Source: Roseomonas indoligenes | GTDB taxonomy: Bacteria; Pseudomonadota; Alphaproteobacteria; Acetobacterales; Acetobacteraceae | Assembly: GCF_017813365.1 (NCBI RefSeq) | Contig: NZ_JAGIZA010000006.1 | Span: 186,001-250,000 of the forward strand | Length of the DNA stretch: 64,000 bases | Reading direction: 5' to 3' | Shown here: piece after piece, positions 16,473 to 25,440 of the stretch | Position numbering within the stretch: the first letter of the stretch is position 1 | Layout: every line of letters starts with the position of its first letter | Position numbers and translations under genes: made by a program | The notes under the pieces: generated by a model | The model's input: the letters and a program-made list of their open reading frames with translations, nothing else | Databases searched by the model: none | Told to the model about the DNA's origin: nothing

Positions 16473-17474
16473 ATGGACGAAACGAGGATGTCGCGGCGCG
16501 GCATGGTCGGGGCCGCCGCCGGCGTCGGCATGGTGGTCGCGGCGGCCAGCCCCGGCGATGCGCAGGCACAGGCCCAGCCCGGGGCGGCCCCGGCCGCGCT
16601 GCCCGACCCCCGCAGCCGCTACCCCCGCCCGCCCTTCCAGGAGCAGACCCAGCCCTTCCCCGGCCTGGCCGGCCGCATGAACCCGCGCCCCGACCATGGG
16701 GAGGAGAGCTACAAGGGCTCCGGCCGCCTCGCCGGCCGCAAGGCGCTGGTCACCGGCGGCGATTCCGGCATGGGCCGCGCCGCCGCCATCGCCTTCGCGC
16801 GGGAGGGGGCCGATGTCGCCATCAGCTACCTGCCGGACGAGGAGCCCGACGCGCGGGAGGTGATCGACCTCATCCAGAAGGCCGGCCGCACCGCCCTGGC
16901 CTTGCCCGGCGACATCCGGGACGAGGCGCATTGCCGCCAGATGGTCGCCACCGCCGTGGAACGGCTGGGCGGCCTCGACATCCTCGTCAACAACGCCAGC
17001 CGCCAACAGCAGCGCCAGGCCCTCGGCGACATCAGCTCCGAGGATTTCGACGCGACGATAAAGACGAACATCTACGCGATGTTCTGGATCACCAAGGCCG
17101 CGCTGCCGCATCTCAAGCCCGGCGCCGCCATCATCCAGACCACCTCGGAACAGGCCTACGACCCGTCGGAGAACCTGGTGGACTACGCCATGACGAAGGC
17201 GGCGATGATGAACTTCACCAAGTCCCTCGCGAAGCAGCTTGGCCCGAAGGGGATCCGCGTGAACGGCGTGGCTCCCGGCCCGATCTGGACCCCGCTCCAA
17301 GTCTCCGGCGGCGCGACGATGGAGAAGCTGAAGACCTTCGGCGGCAATACCCCGCTCGGCCGCCCCGGCCAGCCGGCGGAGCTGGCCTCCATCTACGTCC
17401 AGCTCGCCGCGGCCGATGCCAGCTACGCCACCGGGCAGGTCTATGGCGCCGCCGGGGGCAGCGGCCAGCCCTGA
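16473..17474 (+). CDS. SDR-family oxidoreductase with Tat signal (YhdF/YdaD-like)
   Basis: A 333-residue short-chain dehydrogenase. The first 30 residues contain MSRRGMVGAAAGVG, a twin-arginine signal. A Pro-rich linker and the PGLAGRMNPRPDHGEESYKGSGRL segment follow, as in the long glucose-1-dehydrogenase-like group. The Rossmann motif is TGGDSGMGRA near residue 93. The catalytic residues are Ser in TTSEQAY and Tyr/Lys in YAMTKAA. NNAS near 172 replaces the usual NNAG. Tat export would fit a folded NAD(P)-containing enzyme. The substrate is unknown; relatives are often stress-induced. Confidence 0.82.
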   Translation: MDETRMSRRGMVGAAAGVGMVVAAASPGDAQAQAQPGAAPAALPDPRSRYPRPPFQEQTQPFPGLAGRMNPRPDHGEESYKGSGRLAGRKALVTGGDSGMGRAAAIAFAREGADVAISYLPDEEPDAREVIDLIQKAGRTALALPGDIRDEAHCRQMVATAVERLGGLDILVNNASRQQQRQALGDISSEDFDATIKTNIYAMFWITKAALPHLKPGAAIIQTTSEQAYDPSENLVDYAMTKAAMMNFTKSLAKQLGPKGIRVNGVAPGPIWTPLQVSGGATMEKLKTFGGNTPLGRPGQPAELASIYVQLAAADASYATGQVYGAAGGSGQP

Positions 17475-17585
17475 CCGCTCCATGCGGGGGTCGGTGCACC
17501 GCGCCGATCCCCGTATTCGATGCGAAAACACCGGGAAAACAGGTATTTCCGCGCGCGGGGGAACTACCCTAGGTTCGTGCGATCC

Positions 17586-18995
17586 ATGCACGACCCACTC
17601 CGTATCGCCCTGGCCAGCTTCAACCCGCGCATGGCCGCGCCCGAGGCCAACGCGGCGGAGCTCGCCGCGCTGCGCGCCCGCGCGGCCGATGCCGGCGCGG
17701 ACCTCCTCCTCACCCCCGTCCACTCCCTTTCCGGCGCTGTTCCTCCGGCCGTCGCGGGTGATGCTGCCTTCGCCGCGGCCTGCGAGACCGCGCTAGCCCC
17801 GCTTGCCACCGCGGATGGCCCCGCCATGACGGTCGGCCTGCCCTGGCGGGAGCATGGACGCCTGCACGAGTCGGTCGTCGTTCTCGCCGAGGGGGGCCTC
17901 CGCGGCCGCCGCACCGCCCACCACCCGCGCCCGGGCTTCGACCCAGGCCCCGTGCCCGGCCCGCTCGCCCTGGGCGACCTCCGCCTCGGCCTCATGCCCG
18001 GCGCGGACTGGCGCAACCCCGCAATCCCCGAGACCCTGGCCGAGACCGGCGCCGAGATCCTCGTCGCCTTGGACTCCCTTCCCGAGGAGACGGACAGCCC
18101 GGAGCGGATCCTCCAGGCCGCCCTGTCCCGCGTGGTGGAGAACGGCCTGCCCCTGGTCCTCCTCAACCGTCTCGGCGCGGAGGAGGAGAGCGCGCATGAC
18201 GGCGCCGCCCTGGTCCTGAACGCCGACCGCTCCCCCGCCCTCAGGACCCCTTCCTTCGCCGAATCCTTCACCGTCACGGAGTGGCGGCAGGAGGGAGGTG
18301 CCTGGCGCTGCGCCTCATCCCCGCTCTCCGCCCCGATGGAGTGGGAGGAGCGCCTCTGGCGGGCCCTTCTCCTCGCGCTGCGCGACCACGCCCTGCGCTT
18401 CGCCCCGGCCCCCATCCTGATCGCGCTGGACGACGACCCGGCCACCGCGCTGACCGCCGCCCTGGCCGTGGACGCCTTCGGCACGGATTCCATCCGGGTC
18501 CGCGCCTTCCTGCTGCAGGAAGCCGCCGCCCCGCTGGCCAGCCGCCTCGGCCTGGCCTCCTCGATCCTGGACCTGGGGCCCGCCCTGGAGTGCCTGGGCA
18601 ATGCCCTCCCGCCTGCCGCCCCCTTCCTGCGGAACCCGCTGCGCCGCCTTGCCATGGATGTGCTGTCCCAGGCAGGGCAGGGGGTGCAGCCCGTCAACGG
18701 CTTCAGCGCCTGCTCCGCCGCGTTTTTCCCGCTCCGATACCTTTCCCCGGCCCAGTGCCGCCGGTTGGCCGAGTGGCGCAATGCCGCCCGCCCGCCCGAC
18801 GCCCTGGGCCCGGAATACCCCTTCCTGCCCCTGCCGGCGGAGGAGCCCGCGCCCGCCGAACGGCATGAGTCCGGCCTGACCCTCTGGCAAAGCCTGGTGC
18901 GCGCGGACTACAAGCGCCGCCTGCTCCCGCCCGGCCTGAACATCGCCCCCCGCGCCTTCGGCCACGCAGAGAAAGACAGGGCCCAGGCACCATGA
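17586..18995 (+). CDS. Degenerate NAD+ synthetase homologue (both active sites lost)
   Basis: A 469-residue protein laid out like glutamine-dependent NAD+ synthetase: N-terminal nitrilase-type domain (about 1-250) then a synthetase domain (about 255-460). The scaffold is clear: RIALASFNP, LVLNADRSPAL, ALTAALAVDAFG, and the C-terminal DYKRRLLPPGLNIAPRAFG. The catalytic parts are missing. The glutaminase Glu region reads TPVHSLSG, the Lys region RTAHHPRPGFD, and the Cys region MPGADW with no Cys. The ATP loop SGGxDS is replaced by LDDDPAT (282-287), and the usual SAELxPxQxDED block is absent. The reading frame is intact throughout, so this is probably a maintained pseudoenzyme. The start at 17586 fits the family N-terminus. 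It overlaps the next gene by ATGA. Confidence 0.8.
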   Translation: MHDPLRIALASFNPRMAAPEANAAELAALRARAADAGADLLLTPVHSLSGAVPPAVAGDAAFAAACETALAPLATADGPAMTVGLPWREHGRLHESVVVLAEGGLRGRRTAHHPRPGFDPGPVPGPLALGDLRLGLMPGADWRNPAIPETLAETGAEILVALDSLPEETDSPERILQAALSRVVENGLPLVLLNRLGAEEESAHDGAALVLNADRSPALRTPSFAESFTVTEWRQEGGAWRCASSPLSAPMEWEERLWRALLLALRDHALRFAPAPILIALDDDPATALTAALAVDAFGTDSIRVRAFLLQEAAAPLASRLGLASSILDLGPALECLGNALPPAAPFLRNPLRRLAMDVLSQAGQGVQPVNGFSACSAAFFPLRYLSPAQCRRLAEWRNAARPPDALGPEYPFLPLPAEEPAPAERHESGLTLWQSLVRADYKRRLLPPGLNIAPRAFGHAEKDRAQAP

Positions 18996-19393
18996 GCGAC
19001 CACCACTCCCCCAAGCCCGCCCCGACGGGCCCCTTCGTCCGGATCAAGGACCTCTCCGGCGGGAACGGCGACGAGCCTGTGGAGGACATCCGCGGCTTCG
19101 CCACCGCCGCGGATGCCGCCACCTTCGCCCGCCGCTACGTGCGCGACAGCGTCGAGCGCTGTCGCACCCCCGGCGCCGACGCGGATGCCGTGCTGGCCGC
19201 TTGGTTCGCCTTCGGCGAGGACGCCGAGGCCCTGGACCTGGACGGGGAGCACTGGACCAGCGCCGCCGAGGTTCGCGGCTTCGCCGAGAAGCCCCCGCGC
19301 ACCCGGACGGAGCGCGATTGGCGCGCCCTCGACCCCCGCCGCCACCTGCCGAACGAGGACGACGACAGCGCCGGGGAGGAGGAGGGCGAGTGA
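18992..19393 (+). CDS. Hypothetical acidic protein between nadE-like gene and gltX
   Basis: A 133-residue cytoplasmic protein that I do not recognise. It begins with a Pro-rich tail, has a helical core (IRGFATAADAATFARRYVRDSVERC, then ADAVLAAWFAFGEDAEAL) and ends with a very acidic tail (NEDDDSAGEEEGE). There are no membrane segments, and one Cys. The start overlaps the stop of the NAD synthetase-like gene (ATGA, 18992-18995) and its stop overlaps the gltX GTG start (GTGA, 19390-19393), so all three are probably translated in coupling. A role tied to the pseudoenzyme or to GltX is possible but unsupported. Confidence 0.75.
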   Translation: MSDHHSPKPAPTGPFVRIKDLSGGNGDEPVEDIRGFATAADAATFARRYVRDSVERCRTPGADADAVLAAWFAFGEDAEALDLDGEHWTSAAEVRGFAEKPPRTRTERDWRALDPRRHLPNEDDDSAGEEEGE

Positions 19394-20721
19394 AGGTCCG
19401 CTTCGCCCCCAGCCCCACCGGCTGGCTCCATGTCGGCAATGCCCGCCCCGCCCTCGCCAACTGGCTGGAGGCCCGCAAGCGCGGCGGCACCTTCCTCCTC
19501 CGCCTGGACGACACGGATACCGGCCGCAGCAAGCCCGAATACGCCCAGGGCATCGAGGAGGACCTGCGCTGGCTCGGCCTCGACTGGGACGATTTTCTCC
19601 GCCAGTCCGACCGTACCGCCGCCTATGAGGCCGCGGCCGAGAAGCTGAAGAAGGCCGGCCTGCTCTATCCCTGCTTCGAGAGCGAGGAGGAGCTGAACTT
19701 CAAGCGCGAGCAGCGCCGCAAGCAGGGCCGCGCGCCCATTTACGACCGCGCCGCCCTGAAGATGACGAAAGACCAGTACGAGCGGGCGCTGGCCAACAAC
19801 AAGACCCCTTACTGGCGCTTCAAGCTCAACACCCGCACCGTCGCCTGGCGCGACGGCGTGCTGGGCGAGCGCAGCGTGAAGCTGCCCAGCCTGTCGGACC
19901 CCGTGCTGATCCGCGCGGACGGGTCCTTCCTCTATACCTTCACCTCCGTCGTGGACGACCTGGAGACGGGCATCACCCACATCATCCGGGGCGAGGACCA
20001 CGTCACCAACACCGGCATCCAGATCGACATCATCGAGGCGCTGTCCGGCCGCCCCAACCGCATCTACTTCGCCCACATGCCCCTGCTGCTGGACGCGGAG
20101 GGCGGCCCGCTGTCCAAGCGCCTCGGCAGCATTTCCCTCCGCCAGTTCCGGCGCGATGGGATCGAGCCGGCCGCGATGACCGGCTACCTCGCCGCCCTCG
20201 GCAGCTCGCGCGATCCCGTGGCGGCATCCCCGCGCGACCTGGTCGCGGACTGGGACATCACCCGGATCTCCCATTCCCCCGCGCGCTTCGACACGAAGCA
20301 GCTTCTCGCGCTCAACCGCAAGCACCTGCACGCCCTGAGCTTCGAGGCCGTGAAGGACCGCCTGCCCGAAGGTGCCGACGAGGCCTTCTGGCTCGCCGTG
20401 CGCGGCAACCTCGACCTGCTGAACGAGGCCCGGGACTGGCACGAGGTCGCGCGCGGAGAGATCACCGTGCCCGAGCAGCCGGACCAGGCCGATCTGCTGC
20501 GCGCCGCGACCGACGCGCTCCCCGCCGAGCCCTGGGACGAGGCCACCTGGCCCGCCTGGACCGCCGCGATCGGCGCTGCGACGGGCAAGAAGGGCAAGCC
20601 CCTCTTCCTCCCCCTCCGCCGCGCCCTGACGGGCGAGGACCACGGCCCCGACCTCAAGACCTTCCTGCCGCTGATCGGCCGCGACCGCGCCGCGATCCGC
20701 CTGCGGCGATCGATCGGCTGA
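19390..20721 (+). CDS. gltX: Glutamyl-tRNA synthetase
   Basis: A 443-residue class I aminoacyl-tRNA synthetase that charges tRNA with glutamate. The start is GTG at 19390, overlapping the preceding stop, giving KVRFAPSPTGWLHVGNARPAL; the HIGH-type motif is HVGN (residues 14-17). The LRLDDTDTGRS segment binds Glu. The KMSKS-type loop reads GPLSKRLGS near residue 238. The longer open frame upstream of the GTG belongs to the neighbouring gene. The length (443) is slightly short for GluRS, with a compact anticodon-binding C-terminus. Alphaproteobacteria often carry two GltX copies; this could be either. Confidence 0.92.
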   Translation: MKVRFAPSPTGWLHVGNARPALANWLEARKRGGTFLLRLDDTDTGRSKPEYAQGIEEDLRWLGLDWDDFLRQSDRTAAYEAAAEKLKKAGLLYPCFESEEELNFKREQRRKQGRAPIYDRAALKMTKDQYERALANNKTPYWRFKLNTRTVAWRDGVLGERSVKLPSLSDPVLIRADGSFLYTFTSVVDDLETGITHIIRGEDHVTNTGIQIDIIEALSGRPNRIYFAHMPLLLDAEGGPLSKRLGSISLRQFRRDGIEPAAMTGYLAALGSSRDPVAASPRDLVADWDITRISHSPARFDTKQLLALNRKHLHALSFEAVKDRLPEGADEAFWLAVRGNLDLLNEARDWHEVARGEITVPEQPDQADLLRAATDALPAEPWDEATWPAWTAAIGAATGKKGKPLFLPLRRALTGEDHGPDLKTFLPLIGRDRAAIRLRRSIG

Positions 20722-20726
20722 ACACG

Positions 20727-22169
20727 ATGCACCTCCACTTCCACGACAGCGCCCGCCGCGAGAGGGTCGAGTTCCGCCCGATCGACCCGGAGCACATCCG
20801 CCTCTACGTCTGCGGCCCGACCGTCTATGACCTCGCGCATCTCGGCAATGCGCGCCCCGTCGTCGTCTTCGACGTGCTGGCCCGCCTGCTGCGCCGCGTC
20901 TATCCGCGCGTCACCTATGTCCGGAACATCACGGACGTGGATGACAAGATCAACGCTCGCTCCCGCGAGAGCGGCGAAAGCATCGCCGCCATCACTGCCC
21001 GCACGACCGCCGACTTCCACGCGGACATGCAGGCCCTGAACTGCCTGCCGCCCGACGTGGAGCCGCGCGCGACCGCCAGCATCCCCGAGATGATCGAGAT
21101 CATCGGGAAGCTGATCGCCAACGGCAACGCCTACGAGGCGGAAGGGCACGTGCTCTTCTCCGTCGCTTCCTACCCCGAATACGGCCGCCTCTCCGGCCGC
21201 ACGCCGGACGAGATGCTCGCCGGCGCCCGCATCGAGGTCGCGCCCTACAAGCGCGATCCCGGCGATTTCGTCCTCTGGAAGCCCAGCGACGCGGAAACAC
21301 CGGGCTGGGACTCCCCCTGGGGCCGCGGCCGCCCGGGCTGGCACATCGAGTGCTCCGCCATGGCCTGGCGCAATCTTGGTGAGGAGATCGACATCCATGG
21401 CGGCGGCGCCGACCTGATCTTCCCCCACCACGAGAACGAGGTGGCGCAGTCCTGCTGCGCCTTCCCCGGCAGCCGCTTCGCGCATCTCTGGATGCACAAC
21501 GGCATGCTGCTCGTGGACGGCGAGAAGATGTCGAAGTCCGTCGGCAATTTCCTGACGGTGCGGGGCATCCTCGCGCGCGGAGCCTGGGCCGGCGAAGCCT
21601 TCCGCCTGCTGCTGCTGAAGACCCATTACCGCGCCGCCCTGGACTACACCGCCGAGCGCCTGGACGAGGCCCGCGCCGAGCTGGACGACCACTACGCCCT
21701 CCTCGTCCGCAACCTGCCGAAGCCCGAGGCCGACGACGCGACGGTGGCCGACATGGTTGCCTGGGCGCTGGAACCCCTGGCCGACGACCTGAACACCCCC
21801 CTCGTCATCGCCCGCCTGCGCGACCTGCGCGCGCTGGAGAACGTGATGCAGGTCGGCGGCTCCATGGCCACGGTCCTCGCCCGCGCCGACCGCGGCTGGA
21901 ACCCGAAGCCCGGCCAGGCCGGCGCCGCCCTGCGCGAGGCCGCCGCCGCCATCGGCCTGCTCCCCTCCCAGCCCAAGGCCTGGCGCCAGGGACGGACGAC
22001 GAGCGGGGAAGGGCAGGATGACGCGGCGATCGAGGCCGCCATCCAGGCCCGCCTGGACGCCCGCGCCCGCAAGGACTGGGCGGAGGCGGACCGCATCCGC
22101 GCCGACCTCGCCGACCGCGGCATCGTGCTGGAGGACGGGAAGGGCGCGACCACGTGGCGCCGGGCATAG
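20727..22169 (+). CDS. cysS: Cysteinyl-tRNA synthetase
   Basis: A 480-residue class I synthetase. The zinc and active-site opening LYVCGPTVYDLAHLGNAR carries the HLGN motif and the first zinc Cys. GWHIECSAMA supplies the second Cys, and HGGGADLIFPHHENE the remaining zinc His and Glu. The KMSKS loop is EKMSKSVGN near residue 270. The C-terminal DALR-type anticodon domain ends with RADLADRGIVLEDGKGATTWRR, the standard end. It starts 5 bases after gltX and its last codons overlap the next gene, continuing the same operon. Confidence 0.95.
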   Translation: MHLHFHDSARRERVEFRPIDPEHIRLYVCGPTVYDLAHLGNARPVVVFDVLARLLRRVYPRVTYVRNITDVDDKINARSRESGESIAAITARTTADFHADMQALNCLPPDVEPRATASIPEMIEIIGKLIANGNAYEAEGHVLFSVASYPEYGRLSGRTPDEMLAGARIEVAPYKRDPGDFVLWKPSDAETPGWDSPWGRGRPGWHIECSAMAWRNLGEEIDIHGGGADLIFPHHENEVAQSCCAFPGSRFAHLWMHNGMLLVDGEKMSKSVGNFLTVRGILARGAWAGEAFRLLLLKTHYRAALDYTAERLDEARAELDDHYALLVRNLPKPEADDATVADMVAWALEPLADDLNTPLVIARLRDLRALENVMQVGGSMATVLARADRGWNPKPGQAGAALREAAAAIGLLPSQPKAWRQGRTTSGEGQDDAAIEAAIQARLDARARKDWAEADRIRADLADRGIVLEDGKGATTWRRA

Positions 22170-22660
22170 GCCTGCGCCGCGCGACCGCGGCCGACCTCCC
22201 CTATGTCATGGCCGTGGAGGCGACCCCCGGCCACGACGCCTTCATCAATCACCAGAGCCGGGAGGAGCACGAGGCCCAGCTCGCCTCCCCCGCCTTCGCC
22301 TACTTCGTGGCCGAGGCAGGTGGCGCGCAGGTCGGTTTCGCGATCCTCTCGGAGATGACGGAGGCGCGCGGGAACCGCTGCCTCAAGCGCCTCGCCCTGG
22401 CGCGGCCCGGCGGCGGCCTCGGCCGGCCCCTCTTCCGCGTCATCACCGACTGGGCCTTCGCCAACACGCCCGCGCACCGCTTCTGGCTGCACGCCCTGCA
22501 CACCAATGCCCGCGCCATCCACCTCTACGCGTCCGAGGGCTTCACCGAGGAGGGTCGCCTGCGCGAGGCCCGCCCGCGCGAGGATGGCACCCGCGCGGAC
22601 CTCGTCGTCATGTCGATGCTGCGCCCGGAATGGCAGGCGCGCCGCACCGGGCCCGGCTGA
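22154..22660 (+). CDS. GNAT family N-acetyltransferase
   Basis: A 168-residue acetyltransferase of the RimI-like GNAT fold. LRRATAADLPYVMAVE is the N-terminal strand-helix. The acetyl-CoA loop is in the ALARPGGGLGRPLFRVI stretch, and NARAIHLYASEGFTEEGRLRE is the C-terminal GNAT signature. It begins at GTG 22154, inside the last codons of cysS (16-base overlap), so it is expressed with the tRNA synthetases. The acceptor is unknown: it could be a small molecule or a protein N-terminus. Confidence 0.82.
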   Translation: MAPGIGLRRATAADLPYVMAVEATPGHDAFINHQSREEHEAQLASPAFAYFVAEAGGAQVGFAILSEMTEARGNRCLKRLALARPGGGLGRPLFRVITDWAFANTPAHRFWLHALHTNARAIHLYASEGFTEEGRLREARPREDGTRADLVVMSMLRPEWQARRTGPG

Positions 22661-22733
22661 TTCCCGCAAAGGGCAGGGCAGGGGCACCGCCATTCCCCTT
22701 GCCCAACCCGGCCCGCAGCGGCATCCCCCCGAT

Positions 22734-23567
22734 ATGACCGGCAAAGAGGGCGGCGCCGCCCTGACACCCCCGCCCAGCGAGAGCCCCATCGTGGTCCTCG
22801 TCCGCCCGCAGATGGCGCAGAACATCGGCACCGTGGCCCGCGCCATGGCAAATGGCGGCCTCTTCCACTTACGAATCGTGGCCCCGCGCGACGGCTGGCC
22901 GCAGGAGGTCGCCTGGCGCGCCGCATCCGGCGCGGACCGCATCCTGGACGCCGCCACGATCCATGAGACGGTGGACGATGCCGTGGCGGACTGCCATCGC
23001 GTCTTCGCAACCTGCCCCCGCCCGCGCCACATCATCATTCCCGTGCGCACGGCCCGCAGCGCCGCGGAGGACCTGCGCGCCATCAACGCGGAGGGGAAGC
23101 GCGCCGCCATCCTCTTCGGGCCGGAGCGCGCGGGGCTGGAGAACGAGGACATGGCCCGCGCCGATACTCTTGTCCGCTACCCCCTCAACCCCGTGCATAT
23201 GAGCCTGAATCTCGCCCAGGCCGTGATGATCCTCTCCTACGAGTGGTGGATGGCCGAGGAGCCCACCCCGCCCCGCGCCCTGATGACGAACGAGACCCGC
23301 GTCGCCACCAAGGGCGAGCTGGAGGGCTTCCTGGGCCGCCTGACCCGCGAACTGGACGCCTGCGGCTTCCTCGACAACATCCCCAAGCGCCCGGGCATGG
23401 TCCGCAACATCCGCCACCTCTTCGAGCGCGGGGAGGTGACGGAGCAGGAGCTTCGCACCCTGCACGGCGTGGTGACGGAACTCTCCCGTGGCCGCGTCGC
23501 CCGCGGCGGCCCGGCCGCGCCGGAGCCGCCGTCAATGCCCACGGTGGATCCGCAGATCGACGGCTAG
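22734..23567 (+). CDS. trmJ: tRNA (cytidine/uridine-2'-O-)-methyltransferase TrmJ
   Basis: A 277-residue SPOUT-class RNA methyltransferase that methylates the ribose at position 32 of certain tRNAs. IVVLVRPQMAQNIGTVARAMAN is the RNA-binding opening. The knotted SAM-binding end is visible as AILFGPERAGLENED (motif 2) and YPLNPVHMSLNLAQAVMILSYEW (motif 3). The ATG at 22734 begins just before the conserved opening; the frame is open for 76 codons upstream but overlaps the GNAT gene. It follows the synthetase operon by 73 bases and fits its tRNA theme. Confidence 0.9.
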   Translation: MTGKEGGAALTPPPSESPIVVLVRPQMAQNIGTVARAMANGGLFHLRIVAPRDGWPQEVAWRAASGADRILDAATIHETVDDAVADCHRVFATCPRPRHIIIPVRTARSAAEDLRAINAEGKRAAILFGPERAGLENEDMARADTLVRYPLNPVHMSLNLAQAVMILSYEWWMAEEPTPPRALMTNETRVATKGELEGFLGRLTRELDACGFLDNIPKRPGMVRNIRHLFERGEVTEQELRTLHGVVTELSRGRVARGGPAAPEPPSMPTVDPQIDG

Positions 23568-23621
23568 GCGCTGGACAGCGGCGCGCCCTGCCGCCAGCCT
23601 GCCGCGTCCCCGAAGGCGCCG

Positions 23622-24368
23622 ATGGATTTCTCCGACCTGCCTGCCGCCGGCACCATGGCCGTCACGGTCGTCATCGCGGCCGTCGCGGGGCTGGCGCGCG
23701 GCTTCTCCGGCTTCGGCGCCGCCCTCATCTTCATCCCGCTCGCCAGCGCCACTCTCGGGCCCCGTATCGCCGTGCCGCTCCTCCTGGTGGTGGACACGGT
23801 CACCGCCTTTCCTCTCATCCCCGCCGCCTGGCGCGGGGCGGAGCGGCGGGAGGTCGGCTCCCTCCTTCTCGGCGCCCTGGCGGGAACCCCGGCCGGCACC
23901 TGGCTCCTCCTGCACCTGGATCCCACCGCGCTCCGCTGGGGCATGTGCGCCCTTGCGCTGGCCATGCTCGCCCTGCTCGCCTCGGGATGGCGCTATCACG
24001 GCCGCCCGGCGCTGCCTCTCTCCATCGGCGTCGGCGCCGCCTCCGGCATCCTTTCCGGCGCGGCCCAGATGGGCGGACCGCCCGTGGTCGCCTATTGGCT
24101 CGGCGGCGCCATTCCTGCCGCGCGGGTGCGGGCCAACATCGTCCTTTTCTTCGCCGCCTCCGGCCTCATCAGCGCCGCGGTCTACCTCGCCGGAGGCCTT
24201 CTCACGGCAGAGGTCCTGCTCCTCTCCGCCCTCGTCGCCCCCGGCTACGCCCTCGGCCTCTGGTGCGGCGCCCGCCTCTTCGGCCGGGCCAGCGAGAAGG
24301 CCTTCCGCCACGCCTGCTTCGCCCTCATCGCCCTCGCCGCGATCCTCGGCCTGCCGCTCCGGGGCTGA
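23622..24368 (+). CDS. Sulfite exporter TauE/SafE family membrane protein
   Basis: A 248-residue inner-membrane protein with seven or eight hydrophobic segments. The two family repeats are visible: GLARGFSGFGAALIFIPLA near residue 20 and SGILSGAAQMGGPPVVAYWLGG near 145. The family moves organic anions or sulfur compounds such as sulfite, sulfoacetate or taurine products out of the cell; nothing here fixes the substrate. Its stop abuts that of the convergent Bug gene at 24369, with no spacer and no terminator. Confidence 0.82.
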   Translation: MDFSDLPAAGTMAVTVVIAAVAGLARGFSGFGAALIFIPLASATLGPRIAVPLLLVVDTVTAFPLIPAAWRGAERREVGSLLLGALAGTPAGTWLLLHLDPTALRWGMCALALAMLALLASGWRYHGRPALPLSIGVGAASGILSGAAQMGGPPVVAYWLGGAIPAARVRANIVLFFAASGLISAAVYLAGGLLTAEVLLLSALVAPGYALGLWCGARLFGRASEKAFRHACFALIALAAILGLPLRG

Positions 24369-25337
24369 CTACTCCCGCGCGATCCCCAGATCGCGCAGCA
24401 CCTGCCGGTTGCTCTCGCTTTCCGCCGCGAAGCGCGTCCGGAACTCCGCGCCCTCAAGGTAACTCGGCACGGAGTTCAGCCGCCCGGCCGCCGTCGCGAA
24501 GCTCTCGCTGCCCACGGCCTCCTTGCAGGCACGCTGGATCGCCTCAGCGATGGAATCCGGCAGCCCCGCCGGCGCTACCAGCCCGCCCGCCGAGCTGCCG
24601 ACGATCGGGTACCCCGCCTCCGTCATCGTCGGCGCCTCCGGCAGCGCCGCGATCCGCCCGGCGCTGAACACCCCGGCCACCGGCAGCCCGGAGGAGACGG
24701 GGATGGAGGGGCTTTCCACGAACCCCATGATCTGCCCGCCCATCGCCGCCTGCGCCATCGGCCCCGCCCCGGTGAAGGGCACGTGCAGCGCCTCCACCCC
24801 CGCGGCCCGCAGCAGTCGCGCGATCAGGATGTGCTGCGTGCTGCCCTGCCCGGGCGAGCCATAGACCAGCGCCTCCTTCCCGCGCCGCCCATAGGCCACC
24901 ATCCCCGCGATGTCGCGGAACGGTGCGTCCTTCGCCAGGATCAGCACCTGCGGGTTGTCGTAGACGAGGCAGAGATAGCGGAAGCTGTCCAGCGAGTAGC
25001 TCAGCGGCACCAGGTGCGGCTGCGCGGTCAGCGGCGTGTTGGGGGAGAGCCCGATCGTGTATCCGTCCGGCCGCGCCCGTGCGATCTCCGCATCGCCGAT
25101 CGAGCCGGATGCGCCGCCGCGATTCACGATCACCACGCTCTGCCCCAGCGCGCGGGAGAGGGCGGGCTGCAGGGCGCGGGCCATCAGGTCCGTGTTCCCG
25201 CCGGGCGGATAGGGCACGATCAGCTGCACGGGGCGGGATGGATAGCTCTCCTGCGCCTCCGCCATCACCGGCACCGCCAGCGCCATCAGCGCCCCCGCGC
25301 ACCACCGCCTCGCGAGCGCCCAGGCCGTAACGGACAT
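24369..25337 (-). CDS. Bug-family (TTT) periplasmic substrate-binding protein, copy 3
   Basis: A 322-residue Bug/TctC protein. A basic start and signal peptide end near AEAQ/ESYPSRP. Family blocks are PVQLIVPYPPGGNTD, RPDGYTIGLSPNTPLTA, VYGSPGQGSTQH (the ligand loop) and ALHVPFTGAGPM. It is less like the tandem pair at 2-4 kb, so it probably has a different ligand. It stands alone, divergent from the CDP-alcohol phosphatidyltransferase gene, without TctA/TctB. Confidence 0.88.
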   Translation of the reverse strand: MSVTAWALARRWCAGALMALAVPVMAEAQESYPSRPVQLIVPYPPGGNTDLMARALQPALSRALGQSVVIVNRGGASGSIGDAEIARARPDGYTIGLSPNTPLTAQPHLVPLSYSLDSFRYLCLVYDNPQVLILAKDAPFRDIAGMVAYGRRGKEALVYGSPGQGSTQHILIARLLRAAGVEALHVPFTGAGPMAQAAMGGQIMGFVESPSIPVSSGLPVAGVFSAGRIAALPEAPTMTEAGYPIVGSSAGGLVAPAGLPDSIAEAIQRACKEAVGSESFATAAGRLNSVPSYLEGAEFRTRFAAESESNRQVLRDLGIARE

Positions 25338-25440
25338 CGGATTCCCTCCCGTGATTGCGCGGAAGCCTATCGGCGCGGGTGCGATGGCTCAATCGCGGCT
25401 CGGTTGGCCTTTCCGCCCTGGGCCTGCCACTCTCCCCGCC

